Below are positions 7,502 through 14,778 of a stretch of 24,304 bases of DNA, piece after piece. The notes beneath the pieces were generated by a model. That model saw nothing but the letters and a program-made list of their open reading frames with translations. It did no database searches and had not been told where the DNA came from. Every line of letters starts with the position of its first letter. Position 1 is the stretch's first letter. The stretch covers positions 1 to 24,304 of the IMG/VR virus record IMGVR_UViG_3300009537_000170; one strand, written 5' to 3'. A program made the translations under genes and the position numbers. Origin of the DNA: a virus.

Positions 7502-8554
7502 ATGTCCGCAGAGCAGATCACCCTCAAGCTCGCCAACGACGCGCCCGGTATCGGCCGAGCCGGTCAGCTCGTCACCCTGGCGCTCACGCCGGCGGACGTG
7601 CACGATCCGACGGAGCTGCCGACCTACCTGGCCGGCTACAAGCCCGCCGGCTATCGCGCCGACGAGGTCTCCGAGCCGGTCCTGGTCGACAAGGACTCCG
7701 ACAAGTATCGGACGTTCGACAGCGAGGACACGTTCCGAATGGTGAACGTCAAGGGCTCGATCCAGGGCGCCGTGCCCGAGGTCGACCCCAAGAGCGCGCT
7801 CACCACCTACAAGGTCGTGGACCGCTTCATCGGCAGCTTCATCCCCGAGGTGACCGAGCAGAACGCGGCGCCGAACTACCGGATCCGCCAGCGCGCCATG
7901 CGGCGCTGCCGCCGCGCCCTCGACCTCGATCGGGAGTACGACGTCTGGACCACGCTGGCGACGCTGGGCAGCTGGAACGCCGCCAACCGGACCACCCTGG
8001 GCGCGACGTACAAGTGGAACGGCGGCTCGGTCAGCGACCCGATCGTGGACCTGCAGACCCGGATCATCGCCTCGCTGCAGCCGGTGACCGACATCTGGTT
8101 CAACCACCAGGTGAGCTTCGACTTCATCAACCACGCCAAGGTCCGCGACCACCTGCGCACGATGCTCGGCGACAACGGCGCCAACAGCATCCTGCAGGGC
8201 GTGGTCAACGCCGACCGTGCGCTCACCGACTTCATGATCCCCGGCCTCGGGCGCTTCCACGTCGTCGCCGGCAAGTACCTCAACGAGAGCGCCAGCACCC
8301 ACGACTACATCCTGGGCAGCGACGTGGTGCTCACCGTGAGCCCCCCGGGCGGCGTCCCGCAGGACGGCGAGGAGATCGCCACCAGCATCACCTTCCGTCG
8401 CCGCGGCAACGCCGGCGTCGGCTTCGAGACCCGGGAGTACCGGATCGAGAATCGCGGCCCGCGCGGCGGCACCATGGTGGTCGTGAGCCAGGCGGACGTG
8501 ATGAAGATCACCGGCTCCACCTGCGGCGGCCTGATCAAGAGCGCCCACCAGTAG
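7502..8554 (+). CDS. Major capsid protein
   Basis: Predicted 350 aa, typical for an HK97-fold major head protein. The identification rests on position (after protease/scaffold and cement, before connector genes), length, lack of other features, and patterns common to this capsid class: an N-terminal arm with YKPAGYRADEV, DKDSDKYRTFD, a long helix around RQRAMRRCRRALDLDREYDV, IWFNHQVSFDF, and a late beta segment ending in GGTMVVVSQADVMKI. It is the functional counterpart of Mu gpT, though the sequence seems closer to non-Mu capsid families. GGAG upstream of ATG 7502 serves as ribosome binding site. Gaps of about 90 bases on both sides suggest it is expressed from its own processed or regulated message. 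Confidence 0.87.
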   Translation: MSAEQITLKLANDAPGIGRAGQLVTLALTPADVHDPTELPTYLAGYKPAGYRADEVSEPVLVDKDSDKYRTFDSEDTFRMVNVKGSIQGAVPEVDPKSALTTYKVVDRFIGSFIPEVTEQNAAPNYRIRQRAMRRCRRALDLDREYDVWTTLATLGSWNAANRTTLGATYKWNGGSVSDPIVDLQTRIIASLQPVTDIWFNHQVSFDFINHAKVRDHLRTMLGDNGANSILQGVVNADRALTDFMIPGLGRFHVVAGKYLNESASTHDYILGSDVVLTVSPPGGVPQDGEEIATSITFRRRGNAGVGFETREYRIENRGPRGGTMVVVSQADVMKITGSTCGGLIKSAHQ

Positions 8555-8585
8555 GCGCTGAGCTGAGCGACACCACCCCCAACGT

Positions 8586-8620
8586 CGGGCGGTCAGGCGG
8601 GAACGCTGCGGACCCGCCCG
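8586..8620 (+). other. Hairpin between capsid gene and 8645 gene
   Basis: CGGGCGG (8586-8592) pairs with CCGCCCG (8614-8620), a perfect 7-bp stem with a 21-base loop. An alternative inner stem GCGGG/CCCGC (8597-8601 with 8613-8617) is also possible. The loop includes CGCTGCGGA, which recurs before the capsid gene. There is no T-run. It could attenuate transcription or protect the 3' end of the capsid message. Confidence 0.33.
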
Positions 8621-8644
8621 CTCAACCCCCTGCAGAGGAAGCAC

Positions 8645-9115
8645 ATGAGCGACGTCATCACCCCCGACATGATGGACGAGATCGTCGAGGAGCTCGGCGC
8701 CGACCGGGCCGTCATCGAGGAAGCCGTGGGCCGCGAGCTCACCGAGGACGAGAAGGCGGAGCTGCGCAAGGCGAAGGACCGGTTGCGCAAGCGCAAGGCG
8801 CGCCAGGCGGACGCCCCGCCCGACGACGAGGTGGAGGCCACTGCCGACGTGTCGACCCCGCCTCCTCCCCCGAGCGAGCCGCCCCCTCCCCCAGCGCGTC
8901 AAGCGGACGCTCCGCCCGCGCCAGCTCCCCAGCCAGCCCCGGTGCTCAAGCTCGAGCACACCGGCCGCTGGAAGGTCCTGAGCCCCATCGACTACCAGTC
9001 GTCGAAGACCGGCCTGCGCGCCCGCGCCGAGATCGACTCCGCGGTGGACGACCTGTCGCCCGAGGACGTGGCGCACTTCCGGGCCGCCGGGACGATCGAG
9101 CCCGAGCTGAGCTGA
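8645..9115 (+). CDS. Unknown head protein with Pro-rich linker (position of Mu gp35)
   Basis: Predicted 156 aa with three parts: an acidic then basic helical N-terminus (to ~residue 55, with ELTEDEKAELRKAKDRLRKR), a Pro/Ala linker (~70-98, with runs of five prolines), and a small C-terminal domain (~100-156, GRWKVLSPIDYQ... to IEPELS). AGAGGAAG precedes ATG 8645. It sits between capsid and the gp36-like gene, where Mu has gp35, but I see no convincing sequence match. The terminal domain may bind the capsid or connector and the helices may bind DNA or scaffold; both are guesses. Confidence 0.72.
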   Translation: MSDVITPDMMDEIVEELGADRAVIEEAVGRELTEDEKAELRKAKDRLRKRKARQADAPPDDEVEATADVSTPPPPPSEPPPPPARQADAPPAPAPQPAPVLKLEHTGRWKVLSPIDYQSSKTGLRARAEIDSAVDDLSPEDVAHFRAAGTIEPELS

Positions 9116-9122
9116 GGCGCCC

Positions 9123-9596
9123 ATGGCGGACCTCGTCACCCAGGCGGACGTCGAGCAGGCCTTCGGCGCCCGCCCGCTGGTGCAGCTGCTCGACGACGAC
9201 CAGGACGGCACCGCCGACGCCGCGCTGGTCAGCTGGATGCTCACCACGGCGAGCACCCGCGCCCGAGGGATCCTCTACCGGGCGTTCCCGAGCGAGGCGA
9301 AGATCGACACCATCGTGGCCGCGGACGAGTCGGTCAAATACGACGTCTGCTGCATCGCGATCGGGGTGGCCGGCGGGCGCAAGCCCGGGCTGCTGAGCGC
9401 GGACGGCGAGACCCCGTACACCAAGGTCGGCCTCATGGGGGAGAAGCGCCTGCTGCAGATCGTTCGCGGCGAGCGGCGCGCCATCGGCGAGGCCGCCGGC
9501 GGCACCAACGAGCTGTTCAAGAGCCAGGTCACCCCGACGCGGGACAAGGTGTTCGGCGCGACGGCTGCCGACCCGAAGGGCCCCGGGGGCTTCTAG
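9123..9596 (+). CDS. Head-tail connector, Mu gp36-like (DUF1320)
   Basis: Predicted 157 aa. The start MADLVTQADVEQAFGARPLVQLLDD follows the DUF1320 pattern (Y/V-T-DL-FG-L-L-D), followed by an Ala-rich helix region with ALVSWMLTTASTRARGILY, typical of head-tail connector adaptors. The family is thought to bind the portal and link it to the tail. GAGG lies 6 bases before ATG 9123. It follows the previous stop by 7 bases and lies in the Mu order. Confidence 0.85.
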   Translation: MADLVTQADVEQAFGARPLVQLLDDDQDGTADAALVSWMLTTASTRARGILYRAFPSEAKIDTIVAADESVKYDVCCIAIGVAGGRKPGLLSADGETPYTKVGLMGEKRLLQIVRGERRAIGEAAGGTNELFKSQVTPTRDKVFGATAADPKGPGGF

Positions 9597-9611
9597 GAGG
9601 CCCTGGGAGCC

Positions 9612-10028
9612 GTGGCCGAGCTGTTCCGCGTCCAGACCCGTATCGTCGGGCTCGACCCCATCCTGCGGGACCTGGGGCGCAAGGCGGACGACGCCAGCCC
9701 GATCATGGCGATCATTGCCGAGGACCTCGCGGCTGCCGTCTCCGATCGCTACGAGAGCGAGGGCGACGGCGAGTGGCCGCCCTTGGCGGACGCGACGCTC
9801 CGGCTGAGGCGCGCTGGCGGCGCGAAGATCCTGCAGGACTCGGGCATTCTCGCCGGCTCGACGCAGCCCAGCCACGGCCCCGACTTCGCCGAGGCGACCA
9901 CCGACGTGGACTACATCAAGTTCCACCTCGATGGCGGCGAGAAGATCCCCAAACGCAACCCGTTCGAGATCGATGAGCGGATCTTCGACGAGGCCGAGGC
10001 GCAGCTCCTGGAGTGGCTGGTCGGATGA
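9612..10028 (+). CDS. Virion morphogenesis protein, Mu gpG / P2 gpS-like tail completion
   Basis: Predicted 138 aa from GTG 9612, with GGAG 3-6 bases and AGGAGG 10-15 bases upstream. Family features are an N-terminal strand-helix (VGLDPILRDLGRKADD), the W-PL motif in GEWPPLADATLRLRR, and KILQDSGIL--S, the typical 'kiL-tG-L' segment, ending in a short helix. Members act in tail completion and head-tail joining. In Mu this gene (gpG, gp31) lies directly after F; here it has moved between gp36- and gp37-like genes, which suits a connector role. Confidence 0.85.
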   Translation: MAELFRVQTRIVGLDPILRDLGRKADDASPIMAIIAEDLAAAVSDRYESEGDGEWPPLADATLRLRRAGGAKILQDSGILAGSTQPSHGPDFAEATTDVDYIKFHLDGGEKIPKRNPFEIDERIFDEAEAQLLEWLVG

Positions 10029-10978
10029 GCATCGGGCAGACCAAGGCGATCCGGCGGGCGATCATGGGCGTGCTCCGGCCGCTGTCCGGCGACCGGGCCA
10101 CGGGGGTGATCCTGGCGCGGGCGGCGAGCGGCTACGGGGAGATCACTGTCCCGGTCAACAGCTACCTACAGCCGGTCACCTCGAGCGCCGCGGGCACCAA
10201 GATGGTCGACCGCAACCAGCTCGTGCGCACCACCCAGGCCATGGTGGTCACCGAGGCGGGGACGGTCCTGCCGGTGGCAAGCCTCGGTGGCGGAGCGAAA
10301 CAGAACTTGGCGAAGTCCACGCTGCTGCGCTGGGACCCGCCGCTGACGGGCCTCGTGGCGACGGCGACCGTACACGGGGCCGCCCTCGCCGGCGGAGCCG
10401 ACCCGGCCGCTGGCGCCACGGCCGCGGTCAAGGGGATCCTGGCCTACGAGACGATGCCGCGGGCGGAGGCCCGGGACCTGTTCAACGCGGGCGTGGGGCC
10501 TGTCCCCGCGGTGGTGGTGACGTGGGCGGGCAGCGGCGGACGGACGGGAGCCGGCGAGGGCGTTACGCGTCACACCGACCTGTGGAAGATCTACGTGGTG
10601 ACCGCCTCCCACGCCGAGGCGATGGCCCGGGTGGACGAGGCGCTGGACATTCTCGACGCCATCGAGGGCTACCTCGAGCAGCGCTCCAGCTACGGCGGCG
10701 TCGTCTTCTCGTCCCCGCCGGCGGAGGTGCTCGACAAGGTGCTGGTGCGCGCCAACTCGGAGAGCTTCATCTACGCGGTGACGCTGCGGACGCACAGCGC
10801 TGTCCGCAGAATCGAGACCCGGTCGATCGAGGACGGGGACTGGGCGCTCTGGAAGACGACGAGCTACCAGCTCCAGGTCGCCACGGTGCCCCCCTTGGCC
10901 GTCGTTCAGGAGGCCACATACGGTTTCGGTGAATTCGACGAGTCGTTCTCCGACGACTTCGCAACCGCCGACGCGTAG
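10025..10978 (+). CDS. Putative tail terminator, Mu gp37-like
   Basis: Predicted 317 aa. ATG 10025 overlaps the previous stop as ATGA and is preferred to an in-frame GTG at 10013. The central-to-C-terminal region has a long helix after a conserved strand (HTDLWKIYVVTASHAEAM, then ARVDEALDILDAIEGYLEQ), then AEVLDKVLVRANSESFIYAVTLRTH. This alternation fits the gp37/DUF1834 tail-terminator fold, which caps the tube and sheath. It is longer than typical members (~180-200 aa), with extra N-terminal sequence of unknown role. Assignment rests on pattern and position between connector and sheath genes. Confidence 0.65.
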   Translation: MSIGQTKAIRRAIMGVLRPLSGDRATGVILARAASGYGEITVPVNSYLQPVTSSAAGTKMVDRNQLVRTTQAMVVTEAGTVLPVASLGGGAKQNLAKSTLLRWDPPLTGLVATATVHGAALAGGADPAAGATAAVKGILAYETMPRAEARDLFNAGVGPVPAVVVTWAGSGGRTGAGEGVTRHTDLWKIYVVTASHAEAMARVDEALDILDAIEGYLEQRSSYGGVVFSSPPAEVLDKVLVRANSESFIYAVTLRTHSAVRRIETRSIEDGDWALWKTTSYQLQVATVPPLAVVQEATYGFGEFDESFSDDFATADA

Positions 10979-10991
10979 CCCCCTCCACCCC

Positions 10992-11525
10992 ATGGCCGAC
11001 ACCGAGCGCACCCTCGCCGAGCTGCAGACGCTGCTGGCGACGAACACCGAGAAGGCGGTAGGCGCGCAGGACCTGCGCGACTTCCTCGTCTCGGCGCTTG
11101 GCGGCTACGGCCACATCTACGTCGCCGGCGGCTCCACCGCGCAGACCGGTCTGGACACCACCCCGGTGGACGTGGACGCGTGGGCCTCGGACGGCGAGGA
11201 GGACGGCCAGAACGTCGCCCCGGCTGCCGCCACCAACGAGATCGTGATCGCGGTCGCCGGCAAGTACCAGGTCAGCTACTCGGCGAGCTTCGACGGCACG
11301 GCCGCCACGGACTTCCTGTTCGACCTCGCTCTCGACGGCACGCCCACCGGCCGAGCTCGAGCGCGCCAGAGCGCCGACGGCTCGAGCGTCCACCACGTGG
11401 GCGGCTCAACGGTGCTGAACGTCGCGGCGGGCCAGTCCCTCACCCTGCAGGTCGCCGCCGTCGCCGGCAGCGCCAAGCAGATCACCGTCCGCGAGGCGAG
11501 CCTCACGGTCAAGCGAGCCGGATAG
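10992..11525 (+). CDS. Accessory beta-sandwich virion protein
   Basis: Predicted 177 aa. I start it at ATG 10992, after the previous stop, rather than at an in-frame ATG 10929 whose extra residues are Ser/Pro-rich and look like a shadow. The N-terminus (RTLAELQTLLATNTEKAVGA then DLRDFLVSALG) is a short helix common at the front of phage fibre and decoration proteins. The rest resembles a C1q/TNF-like jelly roll: GKYQVSYSASFDG, FLFDLALDG, LNVAAGQSLTLQV and a last strand ending SLTVKRAG. No clear Shine-Dalgarno. It is absent from Mu at this place and is probably a head or tail-surface decoration. Confidence 0.7.
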   Translation: MADTERTLAELQTLLATNTEKAVGAQDLRDFLVSALGGYGHIYVAGGSTAQTGLDTTPVDVDAWASDGEEDGQNVAPAAATNEIVIAVAGKYQVSYSASFDGTAATDFLFDLALDGTPTGRARARQSADGSSVHHVGGSTVLNVAAGQSLTLQVAAVAGSAKQITVREASLTVKRAG

Positions 11526-11538
11526 GAGCCATGCTGCG

Positions 11539-11958
11539 ATGACCCGCCCCGAGTCCCACCCGTTCGTGAAGTTCTTCTCCGGCGTCCCCGGCAAGCCCTG
11601 CTCGCGCTTCGGCACCGCCAGCCCCGGGATGCCCAACGAGATCATCGGCGGCCGGCGCATCCCCATCGAGGACGCCAAGCCCGACCCGGTCACCGGCCAG
11701 GTGTCGAGCTACCGGATCGAGATCGACCCGGAGCAGGTGGTGGCGATCACCGCCGACGAGTGGGCGGCCTACGAGCGCGAGTACGGCCGCCAGCTTCGCG
11801 AGGGCGCGCTCAAGGAGCGCACCGAGGCGGAGTTCTGGGCGCACGTCGAGGCCGCCAAGAAGGCCCCGGCCGCTGCTGCTGCTCCAGCCGACGAGACGAA
11901 CACGCTGCGGACCTCCAAGAGCTCAAAGGCCAGCAAGGCCGATCCACCCATCGCGTAG
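11539..11958 (+). CDS. Unknown protein at Mu gp38 position
   Basis: Predicted 139 aa from ATG 11539, with AGGAG at 11524-11528. The N-terminal half has FVKFFSGVPGKPCSRFG and SYRIEIDPEQVVAITADEW, suggesting a small beta domain, followed by a charged helix (YEREYGRQLREGALKERTEAE). The C-terminus is Ala/Ser/Lys-rich and probably disordered. It sits just before the sheath gene, where Mu has gp38, but I see no clear match to DUF2635. It probably takes part in tail assembly. Function unknown. Confidence 0.68.
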   Translation: MTRPESHPFVKFFSGVPGKPCSRFGTASPGMPNEIIGGRRIPIEDAKPDPVTGQVSSYRIEIDPEQVVAITADEWAAYEREYGRQLREGALKERTEAEFWAHVEAAKKAPAAAAAPADETNTLRTSKSSKASKADPPIA

Positions 11959-11976
11959 TCCCCCACCCAGCTTCGA

Positions 11977-11996
11977 CGGCGCTGCTGCGGTCGCCG
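11977..11996 (+). other. Hairpin in leader of tail sheath gene
   Basis: CGGCG (11977-11981) pairs with CGCCG (11992-11996) around a 10-base loop containing GCTGCGG, in the 64-base gap before the sheath gene. The same heptamer lies in or beside the hairpins flanking the capsid gene. No T-run. Low confidence because short G/C stems are common here. Confidence 0.25.
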
Positions 11997-12022
11997 GCGA
12001 GACCCTCTGAGGAGTCCTCCCC

Positions 12023-13549
12023 ATGTCGGGTTTCCCCCTCGCAGTCGCACCCTCCGTCCGCAGCCCGGGCATGTACCTCAGCGTGGATCTGCTCGCGGGC
12101 GAGTCGAGCCCCGGGACGGCCACCCTCCGCGCGCTGATCATGGCCGAGAAGTCCTCGACCGGGACGATCACCGCCGACACCCAGCTGGTGCAGGCCGTCT
12201 CTGGCGCCGACTACGTGGGCACGCTGCTCGGCACCGGCACCAAGGGCCACCTCTGCGCCAAGGCGCTGTTCGCGGAGTACCCGCTGGCGACCGTGGACGT
12301 GGTGGCCCCGACCGAGAGCGGGGGCGCTGCCGCCACCGGCACGTTCACCTTCGCGTCCGGCCCGCCCGTCAAGAGCTGGACGGTGAAGGCGAAGATCTGC
12401 GGGCGCACCATCGAGATCACCTGGGCGGCCGGCGAGACCGACACCGCGGCGGCCACCAAGCTCGCGGCGGCGATCAACGGCCAGACCCTCGACCTGCCCG
12501 TCACGGCCGCGGGCGTGCTCGGCGTGGTGACGATCACCGCCAAGACGAAGGGGCCCTGGGGCAACGACATCACCCTCAGCGTCCAGATCACCGACGGCAC
12601 CACCGGCACCTGCACCGCCAGCGGCGCCAAGTGCACCGGCGGCACCACCGAGCCGGCGTTCACCACCGCCCTGGCGACCGTGGCGGGCACCGAATACGAC
12701 TACATCATCCCGTGCACGTCGAACGCTGACGCCGAGACGGCGAGCGCGACCAGCGCCCCCGGGCGCGTCAAGACGCACATCACGACCTACCAGGCCGGCC
12801 GCCGAGCTCGCCTGCAGCAGTGCGTGGTCGGCGTCTCGGGCGCGATCGCCGACACCAAGACCGGCACCGGCCAGCACAACTTCGGGCCGATGGTCTACCA
12901 GTACGCCCAGGGCCTGCTCTCGCTGCCCTGTGAGCTCGCCGGCGCCGAGGTTGGGGCCCGCATGAAGGCGCGCTCGCTGCGGCCGAACGCCAACCGCATC
13001 GAGATCCCCTACGTCGCGACGCTCTACCCGTCGGCCGACCTCACCGCGGACGCGCTCACCGACACCGAGCTCGAGGACCTGCTGCAGTACGGCGTCAGCC
13101 CCTGCAGCTACGACTCGAGCGGCGGCCTGCAGCCCGCCCGCCCGATCACGACCTACCACAAGGACTCGGCTGGCAACGCCGACGGGCGCCTGCTCGACGT
13201 CGGCCAGGTCGACTCGATCTACGACATCGCCAAGGACCTGCGCTCCAGCGTCGCCCAGGAGTTCAAGGGCTCCAACCTCAGCAAGGACCTGGCGCCCGGC
13301 GCCGAGCCCAACCCCGAGGGGGTGGTCGAGGAGCGCGACGTCAAGTCGTTCATCAACGGGCGGATCCTCTTCTGGGTCCAGCGCGGCGTGGTGGTCCGCG
13401 ACAAGTACGTCAAGGCCCGCGACGAGGGCTCGTTCGTCGTCCGCGTCAACCCCTCCGACGTGAGCCAGTGCGACATCGTGCTCCCGCTCGGCATCGTTCC
13501 TCCGCTCGCGAAGTTCTCCCTGGTCGTCCAAAACGTGGGCGCCAACTGA
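12023..13549 (+). CDS. Tail sheath protein, Mu gpL-like
   Basis: Predicted 508 aa, close to Mu gpL length. Sheath features are the N-terminal SVRSPGMYLSVDLL (beta strand used in the intersubunit mesh), GPWGNDITLSVQ in the middle domain, and a conserved C-terminal part: SLRPNANRIEIPYV, DTELEDLLQYGVSPC, VDSIYDIAKDLRSSVAQEF, and a last strand region ending LAKFSLVVQNV. The protein forms the contractile outer cylinder that drives the tube into the host. ATG 12023 has GAGGAG 10-15 bases upstream. The tube gene follows after 15 bases, as expected for stoichiometric expression. Confidence 0.93.
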   Translation: MSGFPLAVAPSVRSPGMYLSVDLLAGESSPGTATLRALIMAEKSSTGTITADTQLVQAVSGADYVGTLLGTGTKGHLCAKALFAEYPLATVDVVAPTESGGAAATGTFTFASGPPVKSWTVKAKICGRTIEITWAAGETDTAAATKLAAAINGQTLDLPVTAAGVLGVVTITAKTKGPWGNDITLSVQITDGTTGTCTASGAKCTGGTTEPAFTTALATVAGTEYDYIIPCTSNADAETASATSAPGRVKTHITTYQAGRRARLQQCVVGVSGAIADTKTGTGQHNFGPMVYQYAQGLLSLPCELAGAEVGARMKARSLRPNANRIEIPYVATLYPSADLTADALTDTELEDLLQYGVSPCSYDSSGGLQPARPITTYHKDSAGNADGRLLDVGQVDSIYDIAKDLRSSVAQEFKGSNLSKDLAPGAEPNPEGVVEERDVKSFINGRILFWVQRGVVVRDKYVKARDEGSFVVRVNPSDVSQCDIVLPLGIVPPLAKFSLVVQNVGAN

Positions 13550-13564
13550 CCTGGAGTCTGAATC

Positions 13565-13942
13565 ATGGCCGACGATCTTCTGCTGTACCCGCGAGGCCAG
13601 ATCGGCTTCGGGTCGGGCAACCTCAAGACGGCGACGATGGGGAACTTCAAGGTCTCCAACGGCGCGAAACTCCGGCACGCGCTCGCCCAGAGTCCGGCCG
13701 GCGTCTCCCTCGGCGCGATCGACTGTACGGGTACCTTCAGCATGGAGGTCAGCGAGAACGGACCCGAGCGCGGCGTCATCAACGACGTGCTCCAGGGCAC
13801 CCCTCGCGGCTTCCGCTTCAAGGACGCGACCACGACCTACGAGATCAAGGGCACGCTCAACGAGGCCACCTGGGACCAGGCGAGCGTCGACGAGCCGGTC
13901 AAGATCACCGCGAACTTCGTGGGCAAGATCTCGATCCTCTGA
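13565..13942 (+). CDS. Tail tube protein, Mu gpM-like
   Basis: Predicted 125 aa, the usual size of a Mu-type tube subunit. The pattern is typical: a strand near KTATMGNFKVSNGAKL, the IDCTGTFSMEVSENG hairpin, a TTYEIKGTLNEATWD segment, and a last strand PVKITANFVGKISIL. Hexamers stack into the inner tube through which DNA passes. GGAG (13553-13556) precedes ATG 13565. Directly downstream of the sheath gene and upstream of the chaperone pair. Confidence 0.88.
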   Translation: MADDLLLYPRGQIGFGSGNLKTATMGNFKVSNGAKLRHALAQSPAGVSLGAIDCTGTFSMEVSENGPERGVINDVLQGTPRGFRFKDATTTYEIKGTLNEATWDQASVDEPVKITANFVGKISIL

Positions 13943-13953
13943 GCCGGACGGCT

Positions 13954-13993
13954 CCATGGGCCATGGTGAGGGGCGGCCGATACCTTCCCCTCC
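13954..13993 (+). promoter_or_regulatory. Putative leaderless promoter upstream of tail-chaperone gene
   Basis: CCATGGGCCA at 13954-13963 (-40 to -31) and GATACCTT at 13979-13986 (-15 to -8) lie before ATG 13994, which has no Shine-Dalgarno at normal distance. CGATACC with a 9-base gap to the ATG is identical to the copy before 20481. A GAGGGG/CCCCTC stem (13968-13973 with 13987-13992) overlaps the element; it would matter only if a longer transcript covers the site, when it would mask the only purine-rich stretch. CTCCATGGGC is directly repeated (13952-13961 and 13990-13999). Confidence 0.5.
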
Positions 13994-14698
13994 ATGGGCA
14001 ACATCAAGTCCGGCTCAGCTGCGGCGCCGGCACGAAAGCCGCAGTGGCAGGAGAGCAACGCGATCGCCGAGTGGTTCGCGGGCAAGCGACCCGAGGACCT
14101 CGACATCGTCGAGTTCGGCGAGCAGCGGCTCTACCCCGACAGCCTCAAGCGGCGATCGACGAAGGACCCGGACAAGCTCGTCGAGGCGCGAGTGCGCATC
14201 CGGCCGCCGACCTCGCGCGACAAGGCGCTGGCACGGGTCGACGCGCTGGTCTGGGCGCGCGAGATCGTGGCCGAGCGCGTGAGCCGGAGCGCGCAGCTAC
14301 CGGATCTGTTCACCATCGAACAGGCCGAGTCCTACCTGGGGCGCGTCTACTTCGACGAGCTCGACACCAAGTGCATCGTGGCGCGCTGCACCCACGAGTG
14401 GGAGCCGCCGCACGACCAGTACCTGCTGCCGGAGTTCCTCGACAAGGCCCACGACTCGGCCTCGATCATGGACCTCTGGGACCGGATGAACTTCTGGCAC
14501 AGCTTCTGCGACGTCCGCGTCTCCAACCTGAGCGAGGAGGCCACGCTGCAGGTGCTCGCTGCCATCGACCGCGTGCGGAATGTCTCCCCTTTAGTCGCTA
14601 TCGCTGGCGGCGCGCGGGACAACTTTATCGTTTCTATGGCCGGCCAGCTGTTGAGCTTACGGACGCCCAAGTCCTCCTCGGGCTCCACCACGACGTAG
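13994..14698 (+). CDS. Tail assembly chaperone, short (unshifted) product
   Basis: Predicted 234 aa, between tube and tape-measure genes, where long-tailed phages encode G/GT-type chaperones (Mu gp41/42 region). The N-terminal part is charged and helical (SRDKALARVDALVWAREIVAE), followed by IEQAESYLGRVYFDELDT. A slippery heptamer at codons 198-200 leads into the -1 frame. After it the zero frame quickly becomes low-complexity (SLRTPKSSSGSTTT), as expected for a tail not under much selection. Chaperones of this class coat the tape measure during tube assembly and are absent from the virion. Assignment is by position and the frameshift design. Confidence 0.78.
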   Translation: MGNIKSGSAAAPARKPQWQESNAIAEWFAGKRPEDLDIVEFGEQRLYPDSLKRRSTKDPDKLVEARVRIRPPTSRDKALARVDALVWAREIVAERVSRSAQLPDLFTIEQAESYLGRVYFDELDTKCIVARCTHEWEPPHDQYLLPEFLDKAHDSASIMDLWDRMNFWHSFCDVRVSNLSEEATLQVLAAIDRVRNVSPLVAIAGGARDNFIVSMAGQLLSLRTPKSSSGSTTT

Positions 14699-14778
14699 AC
14701 GCCACCCGCTCCGCCAAGGAGCTCGGGCGCCTGCTCGCCCCCCTGTTCGCCCCCACCCTGACCGAGCGCTATGGCTGA
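13994..14778 (+). CDS. Tail assembly chaperone, -1 frameshift fusion (GT-type)
   Basis: Predicted 261-aa product: 200 residues in the first frame to TTA 14591-14593, then a -1 shift, with AGT 14593-14595 the next codon, and 61 residues in the new frame to TGA 14776-14778. The -1 frame downstream reads as a plausible helical domain (LTDAQVLLGLHHDVDATR, then AKELGRLLAPLFAPTLTERYG) and fills what would otherwise be a 72-base gap. Its stop overlaps the tape-measure start (ATG 14771), giving the expected coupling. In lambda and Mu-like phages a fixed ratio of short and fused chaperone is needed for tail assembly. Frameshift efficiency cannot be judged from sequence. Confidence 0.7.
14587..14593 (+). 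other. -1 programmed frameshift slippery heptamer C CCT TTA
   Basis: C CCT TTA fits X XXY YYZ exactly and lies in phase with the zero frame (CCT 14588-14590, TTA 14591-14593). TTA is very rare in this G/C-rich DNA and may make the ribosome pause. Downstream, 14594-14617 is G/C-rich and could fold, though I see no clear long stem. The local stretch 14587-14655 is unusually A/T-rich for this phage, consistent with constraint on both frames. Confidence 0.72.

Noticed and set aside
7431-8620. Intrinsic terminators around the capsid gene
   Set aside because: Hairpins are present but no T-run follows, so I list them only as hairpins.
8014-9396. 460-codon plus-strand frame across the end of capsid and connector genes
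   Set aside because: Composition of Arg/His/Pro from a +1 reading of G/C-rich genes; real genes in other frames account for the region.
10929-10991. Upstream in-frame ATG extending the 10992 protein
   Set aside because: Added residues are Ser/Pro-rich, lie wholly in the previous gene's end, and have no ribosome binding site. The ATG after the stop is more likely.
11810-13957. 715-codon minus-strand open frame opposite the sheath gene
   Set aside because: Same shadow effect. The sheath and tube on the plus strand are clear.
14621-14632. Second possible slippery site (AACTTTATCGTT)
   Set aside because: The repeated bases are not in phase with X XXY YYZ in the zero frame, whereas C CCT TTA at 14587 is.
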